A DNA stretch of 64,000 nt from Algoriphagus resistens (GTDB lineage Bacteria; Bacteroidota; Bacteroidia; Cytophagales; Cyclobacteriaceae), in NCBI RefSeq assembly GCF_001442615.1, contig NZ_LMXN01000013.1, positions 124,001-188,000 on the forward strand, read 5' to 3'. Position 1 is the stretch's first letter. Each line of letters starts with the position of its first letter. Positions 7,902 to 15,633 of this stretch are shown in pieces. The notes beneath the pieces were generated by a model. That model was given only the letters and a program-made list of their open reading frames with translations, was not told the origin of the DNA and did no database searches. Both the position numbers and the translations under genes were made by a program.

Positions 7902-9208
7902 TGGGTTCATTTCGGGTCAATGGAGGAATTAAGCTGAAAGGCGAAATAATTCCCCAGGGAGCAAAAAACGAAGCACTTCAGATTCTTTGCGCAGTTCTCC
8001 TTACTTCGGAGAAAGTTACCATTTCCAAAATCCCCAATATCGTAGATGTCAACAAGCTCATCGAGCTATTGGGAGACATGGGGGTGAAAGTCACCAAAGA
8101 AGGTTCAGAAACCTATACATTTCAAGCTGATGAAGTCAATCTTGATTTTATGGAAACTCAGGATTTTCTGAAAAAAGCGTCAGCACTAAGAGGTTCAGTG
8201 ATGCTATTGGGCCCATTACTGGCAAGGTTCGGTACAGGCAAACTATCCAAACCTGGAGGAGATAAAATAGGGAGAAGAAGGATGGACACCCACTTTACAG
8301 GTTTTCAGAAACTTGGTGCCAAATTCAACTACGACTCCAAAAATGAGATTTTCCATATCGATGGGAAAAATCTGAAAGGAAACTATATGCTACTCGATGA
8401 AGCCTCGGTCACCGGCACTGCGAATATTGTGATGGCCGCTAGTATGGCAGAAGGCACCACTACGATCTACAACGCTGCATGTGAGCCATACCTTCAGCAG
8501 CTTTGCGACATGCTTAATCGCATGGGTGCAAAAATCTCCGGGGTCGGCTCGAACCTACTCACTATTGAAGGAGTGGATAAATTGGGGGGTACTACCCACA
8601 AAATGCTTCCGGACATGATCGAAATCGGGTCATTCATAGGCCTGGCAGCAATGACCCAATCTGAAATCACCATAAAAGATTGTCAAATCTCCCGGTTGGG
8701 GATCATCCCGGATACTTTCCGGAGAATGGGAATCAAATTGGAATTCAGAGGTGATGACATCTTCGTGCCTGCCCAGAAGCATTACGAAATTGAAACGTTC
8801 ATAGACGGATCTATCCTGACTGTAGCTGATGCAATCTGGCCAGGTTTCACCCCTGATCTGCTCAGTATAGTTTTGGTCACCGCCACACAGGCAAAAGGAA
8901 CTGTGCTGGTTCACCAGAAGATGTTCGAATCCCGCTTGTTCTTCGTGGATAAATTGATTGACATGGGCGCCCAAATTATTCTTTGTGACCCCCATAGAGC
9001 TACGGTAATCGGTTTGGACAGAAAAACTGAACTCCGTGGGATCCGGATGACATCCCCTGATATTCGGGCCGGGGTGGCTTTGCTTATCGCGGCACTTTCA
9101 GCCAATGGCACATCTATCATCGATAACATAGAGCAGATTGATCGTGGCTATCAAAATATTGATGATCGCCTGAGAGCTTTGGGTGCGGACATTGAGCGAG
9201 TTTCATAG
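7901..9208 (+). CDS. murA: UDP-N-acetylglucosamine 1-carboxyvinyltransferase, Asp in place of catalytic-loop Cys
   Basis: MurA transfers enolpyruvate from PEP to UDP-GlcNAc, the first committed step of peptidoglycan synthesis in the cytoplasm. The 435-residue protein has the N-terminal GAKNEAL motif (Lys22, Asn23), the flexible loop at about residues 115-130, and the GFTPDLLS segment with the conserved Asp. In the loop the sequence is KPGGDKIGRRR, so residue 121 is Asp (codon 8261-8263) where E. coli MurA has Cys115 in GGCTIGAR. This Cys is the site alkylated by fosfomycin, and Cys-to-Asp enzymes are known to be active and resistant. It is coupled to DUF4290 and followed by a strong terminator. 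Confidence 0.97.
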   Translation: MGSFRVNGGIKLKGEIIPQGAKNEALQILCAVLLTSEKVTISKIPNIVDVNKLIELLGDMGVKVTKEGSETYTFQADEVNLDFMETQDFLKKASALRGSVMLLGPLLARFGTGKLSKPGGDKIGRRRMDTHFTGFQKLGAKFNYDSKNEIFHIDGKNLKGNYMLLDEASVTGTANIVMAASMAEGTTTIYNAACEPYLQQLCDMLNRMGAKISGVGSNLLTIEGVDKLGGTTHKMLPDMIEIGSFIGLAAMTQSEITIKDCQISRLGIIPDTFRRMGIKLEFRGDDIFVPAQKHYEIETFIDGSILTVADAIWPGFTPDLLSIVLVTATQAKGTVLVHQKMFESRLFFVDKLIDMGAQIILCDPHRATVIGLDRKTELRGIRMTSPDIRAGVALLIAALSANGTSIIDNIEQIDRGYQNIDDRLRALGADIERVS

Positions 9209-9231
9209 AACTAAATCAACAACGGACGTAC

Positions 9232-9263
9232 AGAGGGTTTTGATGGCAAAACCCTCTTTTTTT
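9232..9263 (+). terminator. Intrinsic terminator after murA
   Basis: AGAGGGTTTT, a 6-nt loop, then AAAACCCTCT form a 10-bp stem followed directly by a run of T. It ends the pcrA / DUF4290 / murA transcription unit 24 nt after the murA stop. Confidence 0.9.
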
Positions 9264-9393
9264 AACATAGTAGCTAAAAACTTTACTTTCCGCTGATCAA
9301 AAAAGCCTAGCTACAAGCCAGCAATACCTAAGCCGGACAGCATAAACACCTAGCCCACACATAATCAAACAGATAGCGACTTTTTTTTTATGC

Positions 9394-9401
9394 TAGCTTT
9401 G
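9394..9401 (+). promoter_or_regulatory. Probable -7 promoter element (TAGCTTTG)
   Basis: TAGCTTTG fits the Bacteroidota -7 consensus TAnnTTTG. No clear TTG is present 19-23 nt upstream, where a run of T lies instead. It sits 97 nt before the dehydratase gene, in the only intergenic space that can hold that operon's promoter, and directly in front of the palindrome at 9408-9423. Confidence 0.45.
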
Positions 9402-9407
9402 CGAATA

Positions 9408-9423
9408 AAGTAAATATTTACTT
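9408..9423 (+). promoter_or_regulatory. Candidate operator: 16-bp perfect palindrome
   Basis: AAGTAAATATTTACTT is a perfect inverted repeat starting 7 nt after the putative -7 box, so it would cover the transcription start. This is the usual place for a repressor site controlling a catabolic operon. No regulator gene lies next to it, so the binding protein is unknown. AT-rich palindromes of this size also occur by chance. Confidence 0.45.
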
Positions 9424-9497
9424 CATCAATATTCTTTCCTTTCATTCCTTCCCATAATTTTTGGTAAATTCTGGCTCGATAAACCAAAAGAACTTAT

Positions 9498-11216
9498 ATG
9501 TCAAAGAAAAAACTCCGAAGCCAAGACTGGTACGGACGAACTGGAAAAGACGGATTTATATATCGCTCCTGGATGAAAAACCAGGGTTTCCCCCATCACT
9601 TATTTGAAGGGGACAAGCCTGTAATCGGAATCTGTAATACCTGGTCAGAGCTCACCCCCTGTAACGCCCATTTCAGGGATCTCGCAGAAGCGCTAAAACG
9701 TGGGATTTGGGAGGCCGGCGGCTTTCCGTTGGAATTCCCGGTGATGTCTTTGGGGGAATGCTCTATAAAACCCACTGCAATGCTTTTCCGAAACCTGGCC
9801 AGTATGGACGTGGAAGAAAGTATTCGGGCCAACCCAATGGACGGTGTAGTCCTAATGTGTGGGTGTGACAAAACCACTCCATCACTTGTCATGGGAGCAG
9901 CTTCGGTAGATTTACCTGCTATCGTTCTTTCGGGTGGACCAATGTTGGTAGGAAGATATAAAGGAAAAAAAATCGGGACATCAGACATCTGGCGATTTGC
10001 TGAAGACTTCAAACTAGGCAAAATTTCGCAGGAGGAAATGATCGAAGCAGAAGCGGCAATGTCACGTTCTGTGGGGCACTGTGCGCCTATGGGCACAGCA
10101 TCCACTATGGCGGGTATGGTCGAGTCTCTTGGCCTTTCCCTTCCTGATAATGCCACGATCCCGGCGGCAGATTCCAGAAGAAAAGTTCTCGCCCATATGA
10201 CAGGAATGCGAATTGTAGAAATGGTTAATGAAGACCTTAAAATGAGCAAAATCCTGACTCGCAAGGCATTCGAGAACTCAATCATGGTGAATGCAGCCTT
10301 AGGCGGATCTACAAACTTCATCCTCCATCTTACGGCCATTGCCAAACGAATCGGAGTTGCTATTGACCTAACAGATTTCGATAAATTCTCTTCCCTTATC
10401 CCGCTGATTGCAAATGTACAACCTTCGGGAGAGCATTGGGTAGAAGATTTATTCTATGCAGGTGGTCTTCCGGCCGTCATGAAAGAAATAGAACAACATC
10501 TTCACCGTGACTCTATCACGGCAAATGGTAAGACAATCGGCGAAAACATAGAAAGAGCTGAATGCTACGACAGAAATTTAATTGGCACTTTTGAAAAGCC
10601 TATCAAGCCGGATTCAGGGATCGCAGTCCTAAAAGGTAATCTCTGTCCAAATGGAGCGGTGATCAAGCCATCGGCAGCATCGCCTGGCCTCTTGACCCAT
10701 ACGGGACGTGCGGTTGTCTTCGAAAATATTGATGACTACAAAGCCAGAATTGATTCCCCGGATCTGGACATAGATGAAACCTGTGTGATGGTGATGAAGA
10801 ACGTGGGGCCAAAAGGCTACCCGGGAATGCCCGAAGTAGGCAATATGGGTTTACCTCAGAAGCTACTCCAAAAAGGCATAAAAGACATGGTACGTATATC
10901 AGATGGAAGAATGAGTGGAACAGGATACGGTACTGTAATTCTACACGTATCACCTGAATCGGCCATTGGTGGGCCATTGGCATTCGTGCAAAATGGCGAT
11001 GTGATCGAACTCAATGTACCGGCCAGAACATTGAATCTGATGATCTCTGATGAAGAATTCGAGAAACGAAGAGCGGTATTTAAGCCGCTGAATCTTCCCT
11101 ACGAACGGGGATATGTCAATCTTTTCTTGGACAAAGTAAATCAGGCCCATGAAGGAGTGGATTTTGATTTCCTTCAGGGAGGTTCAGGCTCAGAAGTAAA
11201 ACGGGATTCACATTAA
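9498..11216 (+). CDS. IlvD/Edd family sugar-acid dehydratase (L-arabonate dehydratase-like)
   Basis: A 572-residue [2Fe-2S] dehydratase that removes water from an aldonic acid to give the 2-keto-3-deoxy acid. Candidate cluster ligands are Cys55 (ELTPCN), Cys123 (GCDKTTP) and Cys195 (GHCAPMGTAST). Lys125 is the expected carbamylated Mg ligand, and the SDGRMSGTGYGT motif near 470 carries the catalytic Ser. The N-terminal RSWMKNQGFPH stretch and MSLGE...LASMDVEESIRANP are characteristic of the sugar-acid branch (arabonate, xylonate, fuconate) rather than of biosynthetic IlvD. The exact sugar cannot be told. It is followed by copy D of the small cassette and an SDR dehydrogenase, apparently in one operon. 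Confidence 0.85.
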   Translation: MSKKKLRSQDWYGRTGKDGFIYRSWMKNQGFPHHLFEGDKPVIGICNTWSELTPCNAHFRDLAEALKRGIWEAGGFPLEFPVMSLGECSIKPTAMLFRNLASMDVEESIRANPMDGVVLMCGCDKTTPSLVMGAASVDLPAIVLSGGPMLVGRYKGKKIGTSDIWRFAEDFKLGKISQEEMIEAEAAMSRSVGHCAPMGTASTMAGMVESLGLSLPDNATIPAADSRRKVLAHMTGMRIVEMVNEDLKMSKILTRKAFENSIMVNAALGGSTNFILHLTAIAKRIGVAIDLTDFDKFSSLIPLIANVQPSGEHWVEDLFYAGGLPAVMKEIEQHLHRDSITANGKTIGENIERAECYDRNLIGTFEKPIKPDSGIAVLKGNLCPNGAVIKPSAASPGLLTHTGRAVVFENIDDYKARIDSPDLDIDETCVMVMKNVGPKGYPGMPEVGNMGLPQKLLQKGIKDMVRISDGRMSGTGYGTVILHVSPESAIGGPLAFVQNGDVIELNVPARTLNLMISDEEFEKRRAVFKPLNLPYERGYVNLFLDKVNQAHEGVDFDFLQGGSGSEVKRDSH

Positions 11217-11220
11217 CAAA

Positions 11221-11299
11221 ATGAAATCGAGCATGATGCAGGCGACACACACTGGGATGATTAGCTACTATGTGAGCAATAAAAATCAATTATAAACAC
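11221..11299 (+). repeat. ATGA cassette, copy D (79 nt, intact 24-codon ORF)
   Basis: This unit starts 4 nt after the dehydratase stop and ends at the ATG of the SDR gene. Its first 43 nt match copies A-C closely (ATGAAATCGAGCATGA, then CACACTGGGATGATT). The rest diverges and is 13 nt shorter. The ORF at 11221-11295 encodes MKSSMMQATHTGMI plus ten further residues and ends in TAA, 4 nt before the SDR start. Like the other copies it begins with ATGAAA and abuts a gene that begins with ATGAAA. Its presence inside an operon implies it is transcribed. Confidence 0.75.
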
Positions 11300-12061
11300 A
11301 TGAAACCTCAAAAAGTCGCTATTATCACCGGGGCAGGGCAGGGAATCGGACTGGCAATCTGCGAAAAACTCGCTGCCCAAAGCGTGAATTTAATTCTAAA
11401 TGACGTGGAAGAAGGCTTGATCAATGAGGCCTGTGAGAGGATAAGCCATGTTCATGGCGTGCCTGCAATTCCTATAGCCGGTGATTCTAGTTCTGAAGAA
11501 GTGATTGAAGCGATGATTCAAACCGCTGTATCACGCTTTGGGACTGTTGATATTGTCGTAGCCAATTCTGGCATTACACTCTTCGGAGCCTTTTTAGATT
11601 ATTCCAGAAAAGACTTCATGGAAGTAACTAGGGTAAACCAGGCAGGGACTTTCTTTTTGGCTCAGGCTGCCGCCAAAGTGATGAAGGATCAGGCCAATGG
11701 AGGAGCATTGCTTTTCACCTCCTCGGTCACGGCGCATCAAAGTCATGAAAATCTCGCTGCCTATGCCATGAGCAAAGCGGCCCTGGAAATGCTCGCGAAA
11801 AATCTGGTATTGGAACTCGCCCCCTATTCCATCAGAGTAAATACCATTGCACCTGGTGCCACAGTAACAAACCGGACCCAGCTGGATCCCGACTATGAAA
11901 GCACCTGGTCGAGAATCACCCCACTGGGCCGCCCGGCCACTGTGCAGGACATCGCCAACGCTGCTGCTTTTTTGGTCTCTGAAGAGGCTGGTCACATTAC
12001 CGGACAAACGCTGATAATCGATGGGGGCTGGACCAGTGTCAGCCCTTCCCCTTATGCCTAG
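11300..12061 (+). CDS. SDR family NAD(P)-dependent oxidoreductase
   Basis: A classical 253-residue short-chain dehydrogenase with a Rossmann fold. The cofactor motif GAGQGIG lies at residues 11-17, NSG (NAG-like) near 89-91, the catalytic Ser near 140 (FTSSVTAHQ), and YAMSK near 155-159 gives Tyr and Lys. ASPs after beta2 (LNDVEE) suggest NAD preference. Placed after the sugar-acid dehydratase, it may oxidise the sugar or a 2-keto-3-deoxy intermediate. This is inferred from context, since the SDR family is too broad to name the substrate. Confidence 0.85.
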   Translation: MKPQKVAIITGAGQGIGLAICEKLAAQSVNLILNDVEEGLINEACERISHVHGVPAIPIAGDSSSEEVIEAMIQTAVSRFGTVDIVVANSGITLFGAFLDYSRKDFMEVTRVNQAGTFFLAQAAAKVMKDQANGGALLFTSSVTAHQSHENLAAYAMSKAALEMLAKNLVLELAPYSIRVNTIAPGATVTNRTQLDPDYESTWSRITPLGRPATVQDIANAAAFLVSEEAGHITGQTLIIDGGWTSVSPSPYA

Positions 12062-12155
12062 ATTCTATCAAAAGAATTGAATGTCAGACATATAAAAAGC
12101 TATTGAAAAAGCAATCTGAATCCAAAGTCTGCTAACTTTATAAAAAAACATCGCC

Positions 12156-12803
12156 ATGAAACACCTCACATGCATTCTGATGGTTGTCTGTATTTTGCAG
12201 GCATGCCAGCCCAAAGAAACAATGCCAGACACTTTACCTATGAAAGTAGCGATGGCCTATGGTTTTGATAAATTTGACCAGGTTAATTCCATTGCATACA
12301 CCTGGAATGTGCAGCGTGACTCAGTAAATGTAATGAGTAGGGATTGGAAGTGGAATGTAAAAGATCGAACTGTTCATTATGCTACTGCAGACACCAGCTT
12401 CACATACAGCTTGGACATGCCAGCTGATTCTATGCCTGAGGCAGATAAGGGATTTATCAATGACAAATATTGGATGATGTATCCGTTTCAGTTGGCCTGG
12501 GATTCAGGTTATGACTATGAAACAGAGGAAAATGTACCTACTCCAATTGCAGGAACTAACTCGACCAAGCTCACGATTGTTTATTCCGGAGCTGATGGAT
12601 ATACACCAGGTGATGCATATGACTTATATTTGGATGAAAACAACATGATTTTAGAATGGGTTTTCCGTAGGGGAAATGGTACTGAAGGCAGGCCCATCAC
12701 CTGGGAAAATGTTGAACAGTTTGGCCCTATAAAACTTGCAACTACCCATTCAAATCAGGATGGGCAAAAAATCATTTGGTTCTCGAATATTTCCGTGAAT
12801 TAA
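12156..12803 (+). CDS. Lipoprotein of unknown function
   Basis: This 215-residue protein begins with a lipoprotein signal peptide (cleavage before Cys17 in LQAC), so it should be anchored in the envelope. The mature part is rich in aromatic residues and beta-prone strands (YTWNVQRDSVNVMSRDW near 49-65, then KLTIVYSGADGY), compatible with a small beta-rich domain. I do not recognise the family. Similar single-domain lipoproteins are frequent in Bacteroidota. It stands alone between the SDR gene (95 nt upstream) and a terminator at 12825. Confidence 0.7.
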   Translation: MKHLTCILMVVCILQACQPKETMPDTLPMKVAMAYGFDKFDQVNSIAYTWNVQRDSVNVMSRDWKWNVKDRTVHYATADTSFTYSLDMPADSMPEADKGFINDKYWMMYPFQLAWDSGYDYETEENVPTPIAGTNSTKLTIVYSGADGYTPGDAYDLYLDENNMILEWVFRRGNGTEGRPITWENVEQFGPIKLATTHSNQDGQKIIWFSNISVN

Positions 12804-12824
12804 CCAATCCACCATCTACTAATT

Positions 12825-12856
12825 AGCCGTTTGATTCATACAAACGGCTTTTTTTT
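12825..12856 (+). terminator. Intrinsic terminator after the lipoprotein gene
   Basis: AGCCGTTTG, a short loop and CAAACGGCT form a 9-bp stem followed by eight T. It lies 22 nt after the lipoprotein stop at 12803. Confidence 0.9.
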
Positions 12857-12908
12857 ATCGTTTTACCCGATTCTATAGGCAACACCTAACCCAAACTTAT
12901 CTTTTCGA

Positions 12909-13790
12909 ATGAAACAAAATAGAAGAACTTTCATCAGGCAATCCAGCTTACTTGCCAGTGCAGGATTGATAGCCTATCCATTTTCGTCTTTTTCTACATC
13001 CATGAAAAATCCTACGGTGGGCGAAATTATGGATTTATTTATCACACATATTCCTGACGCCCCATTCCCAGGGACAGTAGACACCTTAAAATCGGGAAGC
13101 AAGAACCAAGTCGTCACAGGCATTGTCACTACCATGTTTGCCACGATTACAGTAATCCGAAAGGCCATTGAGTTAAAGGCAAATTTCATCATCGTCCACG
13201 AACCCACTTTTTACAATCATGCAGATGAAACGGAATGGCTAGAAAAGGATCCAGTTTACCAATTCAAAAGAAAGTTGCTAGATGAGCACGAAATAGCTGT
13301 TTGGAGAAATCATGATTACATACACAGCCTTGCTATTGATGGGGTCCAGGCTGGCGTGGTCAAAGAATTGGATTGGGAAAAATACTATAAACAAAGTTCC
13401 GTTTTAACCCTCCCCGACACTACCCTCGGCGATTTGATTTCCCATATCAAAACTAAAATGAATGTCCCTGCTCTTCGCTACGTCGGTGAGCTGTCCCAAA
13501 AAGTAAGCAAGATACTCCTTCTACCAGGAGCAATTGGCGGAAGAAGGCAAATTGACCTACTGATGCAGGAGAAGCCCGACGTATTGATCTGCGGAGAAAG
13601 TCCGGAATGGGAAACACCTGAATACGTCCGAAATGCAAATGAAATGGGGGAAAAGCTTGGCTTGATTGTCATTGGCCATGCTGCCAGCGAAGAAGGTGGA
13701 TCAGCGTTTATGGCAGAATGGATTAGAGAAAATCTATCGGATGTCCCTGTTTTCCATGTGCCTTCCGGCAATTCACTTGCTGTAGAGTAA
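12909..13790 (+). CDS. Exported Nif3-like dinuclear metal centre protein
   Basis: This 293-residue protein starts with a twin-arginine-like signal (NRRTFIRQS, then a hydrophobic stretch to about residue 30), so it is probably exported. The mature part resembles the Nif3/YbgI family. VHEPTFYNHAD near residue 99-109 carries the first conserved His, and GHAASEEGG near 255-263 carries the second metal-binding block (His and Glu). Family members bind two metal ions and form toroidal hexamers, with unclear activity, and are normally cytoplasmic. Export makes this one unusual and suggests a hydrolase-like role in the periplasm. The gene stands alone behind a terminator. Confidence 0.75.
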   Translation: MKQNRRTFIRQSSLLASAGLIAYPFSSFSTSMKNPTVGEIMDLFITHIPDAPFPGTVDTLKSGSKNQVVTGIVTTMFATITVIRKAIELKANFIIVHEPTFYNHADETEWLEKDPVYQFKRKLLDEHEIAVWRNHDYIHSLAIDGVQAGVVKELDWEKYYKQSSVLTLPDTTLGDLISHIKTKMNVPALRYVGELSQKVSKILLLPGAIGGRRQIDLLMQEKPDVLICGESPEWETPEYVRNANEMGEKLGLIVIGHAASEEGGSAFMAEWIRENLSDVPVFHVPSGNSLAVE

Positions 13791-13994
13791 GCAACACTAC
13801 CATGTACTAAAAACAAACTGCCTCCTATTAAATAACTAAGTTTTACTAGACAAAGTCACATCCTTTATTTATAGCTAGGCATGAAAGGAGAAGAAGCTTG
13901 CCCCGAAATCCTGCGTAATACTAAGTGTTTAGAGACCATATCAGTTTGCATCATTTCGTGAAGTGGCTTAACTTATCTAGCCAAACCCTAAGCT

Positions 13995-15506
13995 ATGCCT
14001 GTTTTTTCTATCCTGATTTTATTGCTATCCCTTTTTTCTAGCCATCAGAAACTAGAGACGTCTAATGCCAATCAACCTAATATCCTGTTCCTGATAGCAG
14101 ATGACTGGTCTTTCCCACATGCAGGGGTATATGGAGATCGGGTAGTTCGTACCCCCACCTTTGACCGCTTGGCTTCCGAAGGAGCACTGTTCACCAATGC
14201 CTATACAGCCTCACCTTCCTGTTCTCCCTCAAGAGCCGCCATTCTTCTGGGAAGATACCCTCACCAAAATGAAGCGGGTGGGAACTTATGGTCTGAGTTT
14301 CCTGCACAATACCCCACTTATGTTAGTCTGTTGGAGGAAAGTGGATATTTCACAGGCTCGAACAGAAAAGGCTGGGGTCCGGGAGATTTCAAAGCAAGTG
14401 GCATGGAGAATAATCCTGCCGGAAAATCTTATGAAGACTTCAAATCATTTTTAGATCAAAAACCAAAAGACTATCCCTTTACATTTTGGTTTGGCAGTAC
14501 TGATCCCCACAGGGAATATGTAACAAACACTGGAATCCAGACCGGGATGGCTTTGGAAGATGTTCAAGTTCCTGGATTTTTCCCGGATATGGACTGCGTA
14601 AAGAATGATATGCTTGATTACTATTTCGAAGTGGAGCGATTTGATCGGGAGTGCGGGCGATTGATCAGGATGCTGGAAGAAACGGGCGAATTGGATAATA
14701 CCATTATTGTGATGACCAGTGACAATGGCATGCCTTTTCCCCGGGCAAAGGCAAATCTCTACGATTACGGTACGCGGATGCCGCTTGTGATTCGATGGCC
14801 GGAGAAAGTAAAGGCCGGAACCATCATCGATGATTTTGTGAATTTTGTAGACTTTGCTCCGAGCTTCATTGAAGCAGCGGGCTTAAGTGCTGAAACAATG
14901 AGCGGGCAATCGCTTTGGCCACTTCTGGCAGGGGAAAAACAAGATCGTGGCCAAGTCTATTTAGAAAGAGAACGACACGCAAATGTGAGGAAAGGCAATC
15001 TCTCCTACCCTATGCGTGCAGTCAGAGATCATCAATATCTGTACATCAGGAATATGATGCCCGAGCGTAATCCCGCTGGTGATCCCGCTGTGCATCAATC
15101 CGTGGGCCAGTATGGTGATGTGGACAACTCCATCACCAAGTATCTAATTATGGCAATGGAAGGAAAATCCAGTGCAGGAACACCCGATTATTTCAAATTA
15201 GCATTTGACAAAAGGCCCGAAGAGGAACTCTATGATGTGATTGCTGATCCGTACCAGCTGACTAATTTGGCTGAAAACAAGACCTATGAAACCGTCAAAG
15301 AGCAAATGAGAAAAAAGCTACAAACCTGGATGGTCGAAACCGGAGATCTAAGAGCTAGCGATCCCCGTTCTTTATATTGGGATCAGGTCCGTTATACCCC
15401 CGATTATCAAATGAAGAATTTTGACTTCGGGCAGGAAATTGAAAAATATCGAATTAAACCGCCATTTGGAAACTATGCAAAAGAAGGTATCCCTTGTTTG
15501 CGGTAA
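13995..15506 (+). CDS. Secreted sulfatase (type I, formylglycine-dependent)
   Basis: A 503-residue sulfatase with an N-terminal signal peptide (MPVFSILILLLSLFSS). The metal-binding pair Asp36-Asp37 lies in LIADDWSF. The activation motif CSPSRAAILLG begins at Cys76, which a formylglycine-generating enzyme would convert to the catalytic residue. Further motifs are PHREYV near 170 and TSDNGMPFPRAK near 240. It should hydrolyse sulfate esters (or N-sulfate) of a glycan in the periplasm. The general sequence resembles the heparan N-sulfatase-like group, but the substrate is not determinable. It faces a second sulfatase at 15634-17265 transcribed in the opposite direction. Confidence 0.88.
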   Translation: MPVFSILILLLSLFSSHQKLETSNANQPNILFLIADDWSFPHAGVYGDRVVRTPTFDRLASEGALFTNAYTASPSCSPSRAAILLGRYPHQNEAGGNLWSEFPAQYPTYVSLLEESGYFTGSNRKGWGPGDFKASGMENNPAGKSYEDFKSFLDQKPKDYPFTFWFGSTDPHREYVTNTGIQTGMALEDVQVPGFFPDMDCVKNDMLDYYFEVERFDRECGRLIRMLEETGELDNTIIVMTSDNGMPFPRAKANLYDYGTRMPLVIRWPEKVKAGTIIDDFVNFVDFAPSFIEAAGLSAETMSGQSLWPLLAGEKQDRGQVYLERERHANVRKGNLSYPMRAVRDHQYLYIRNMMPERNPAGDPAVHQSVGQYGDVDNSITKYLIMAMEGKSSAGTPDYFKLAFDKRPEEELYDVIADPYQLTNLAENKTYETVKEQMRKKLQTWMVETGDLRASDPRSLYWDQVRYTPDYQMKNFDFGQEIEKYRIKPPFGNYAKEGIPCLR

Positions 15507-15633
15507 TTAAAACGCGCTAGTAAATGGTGTTTTTTGGTTCTTTGGGATTTGTCATCTCGGAAGAACAGCGTTAGTCATCCATCCCACATCTTAAAGCGAA
15601 AAAATCTGGGAGCCTCGCAGGGGAATGGACTTT

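Noticed and set aside
9596..10345. Antisense ORF of 249 codons inside the dehydratase gene
   Set aside because: The opposite strand carries the conserved IlvD/Edd motifs throughout. The antisense product shows no family motif.
13880..13960. 26-codon ORF starting MKGEEACPEIL before the first sulfatase
   Set aside because: It has no terminator, no overlap with the next gene and no resemblance to the cassette peptides.
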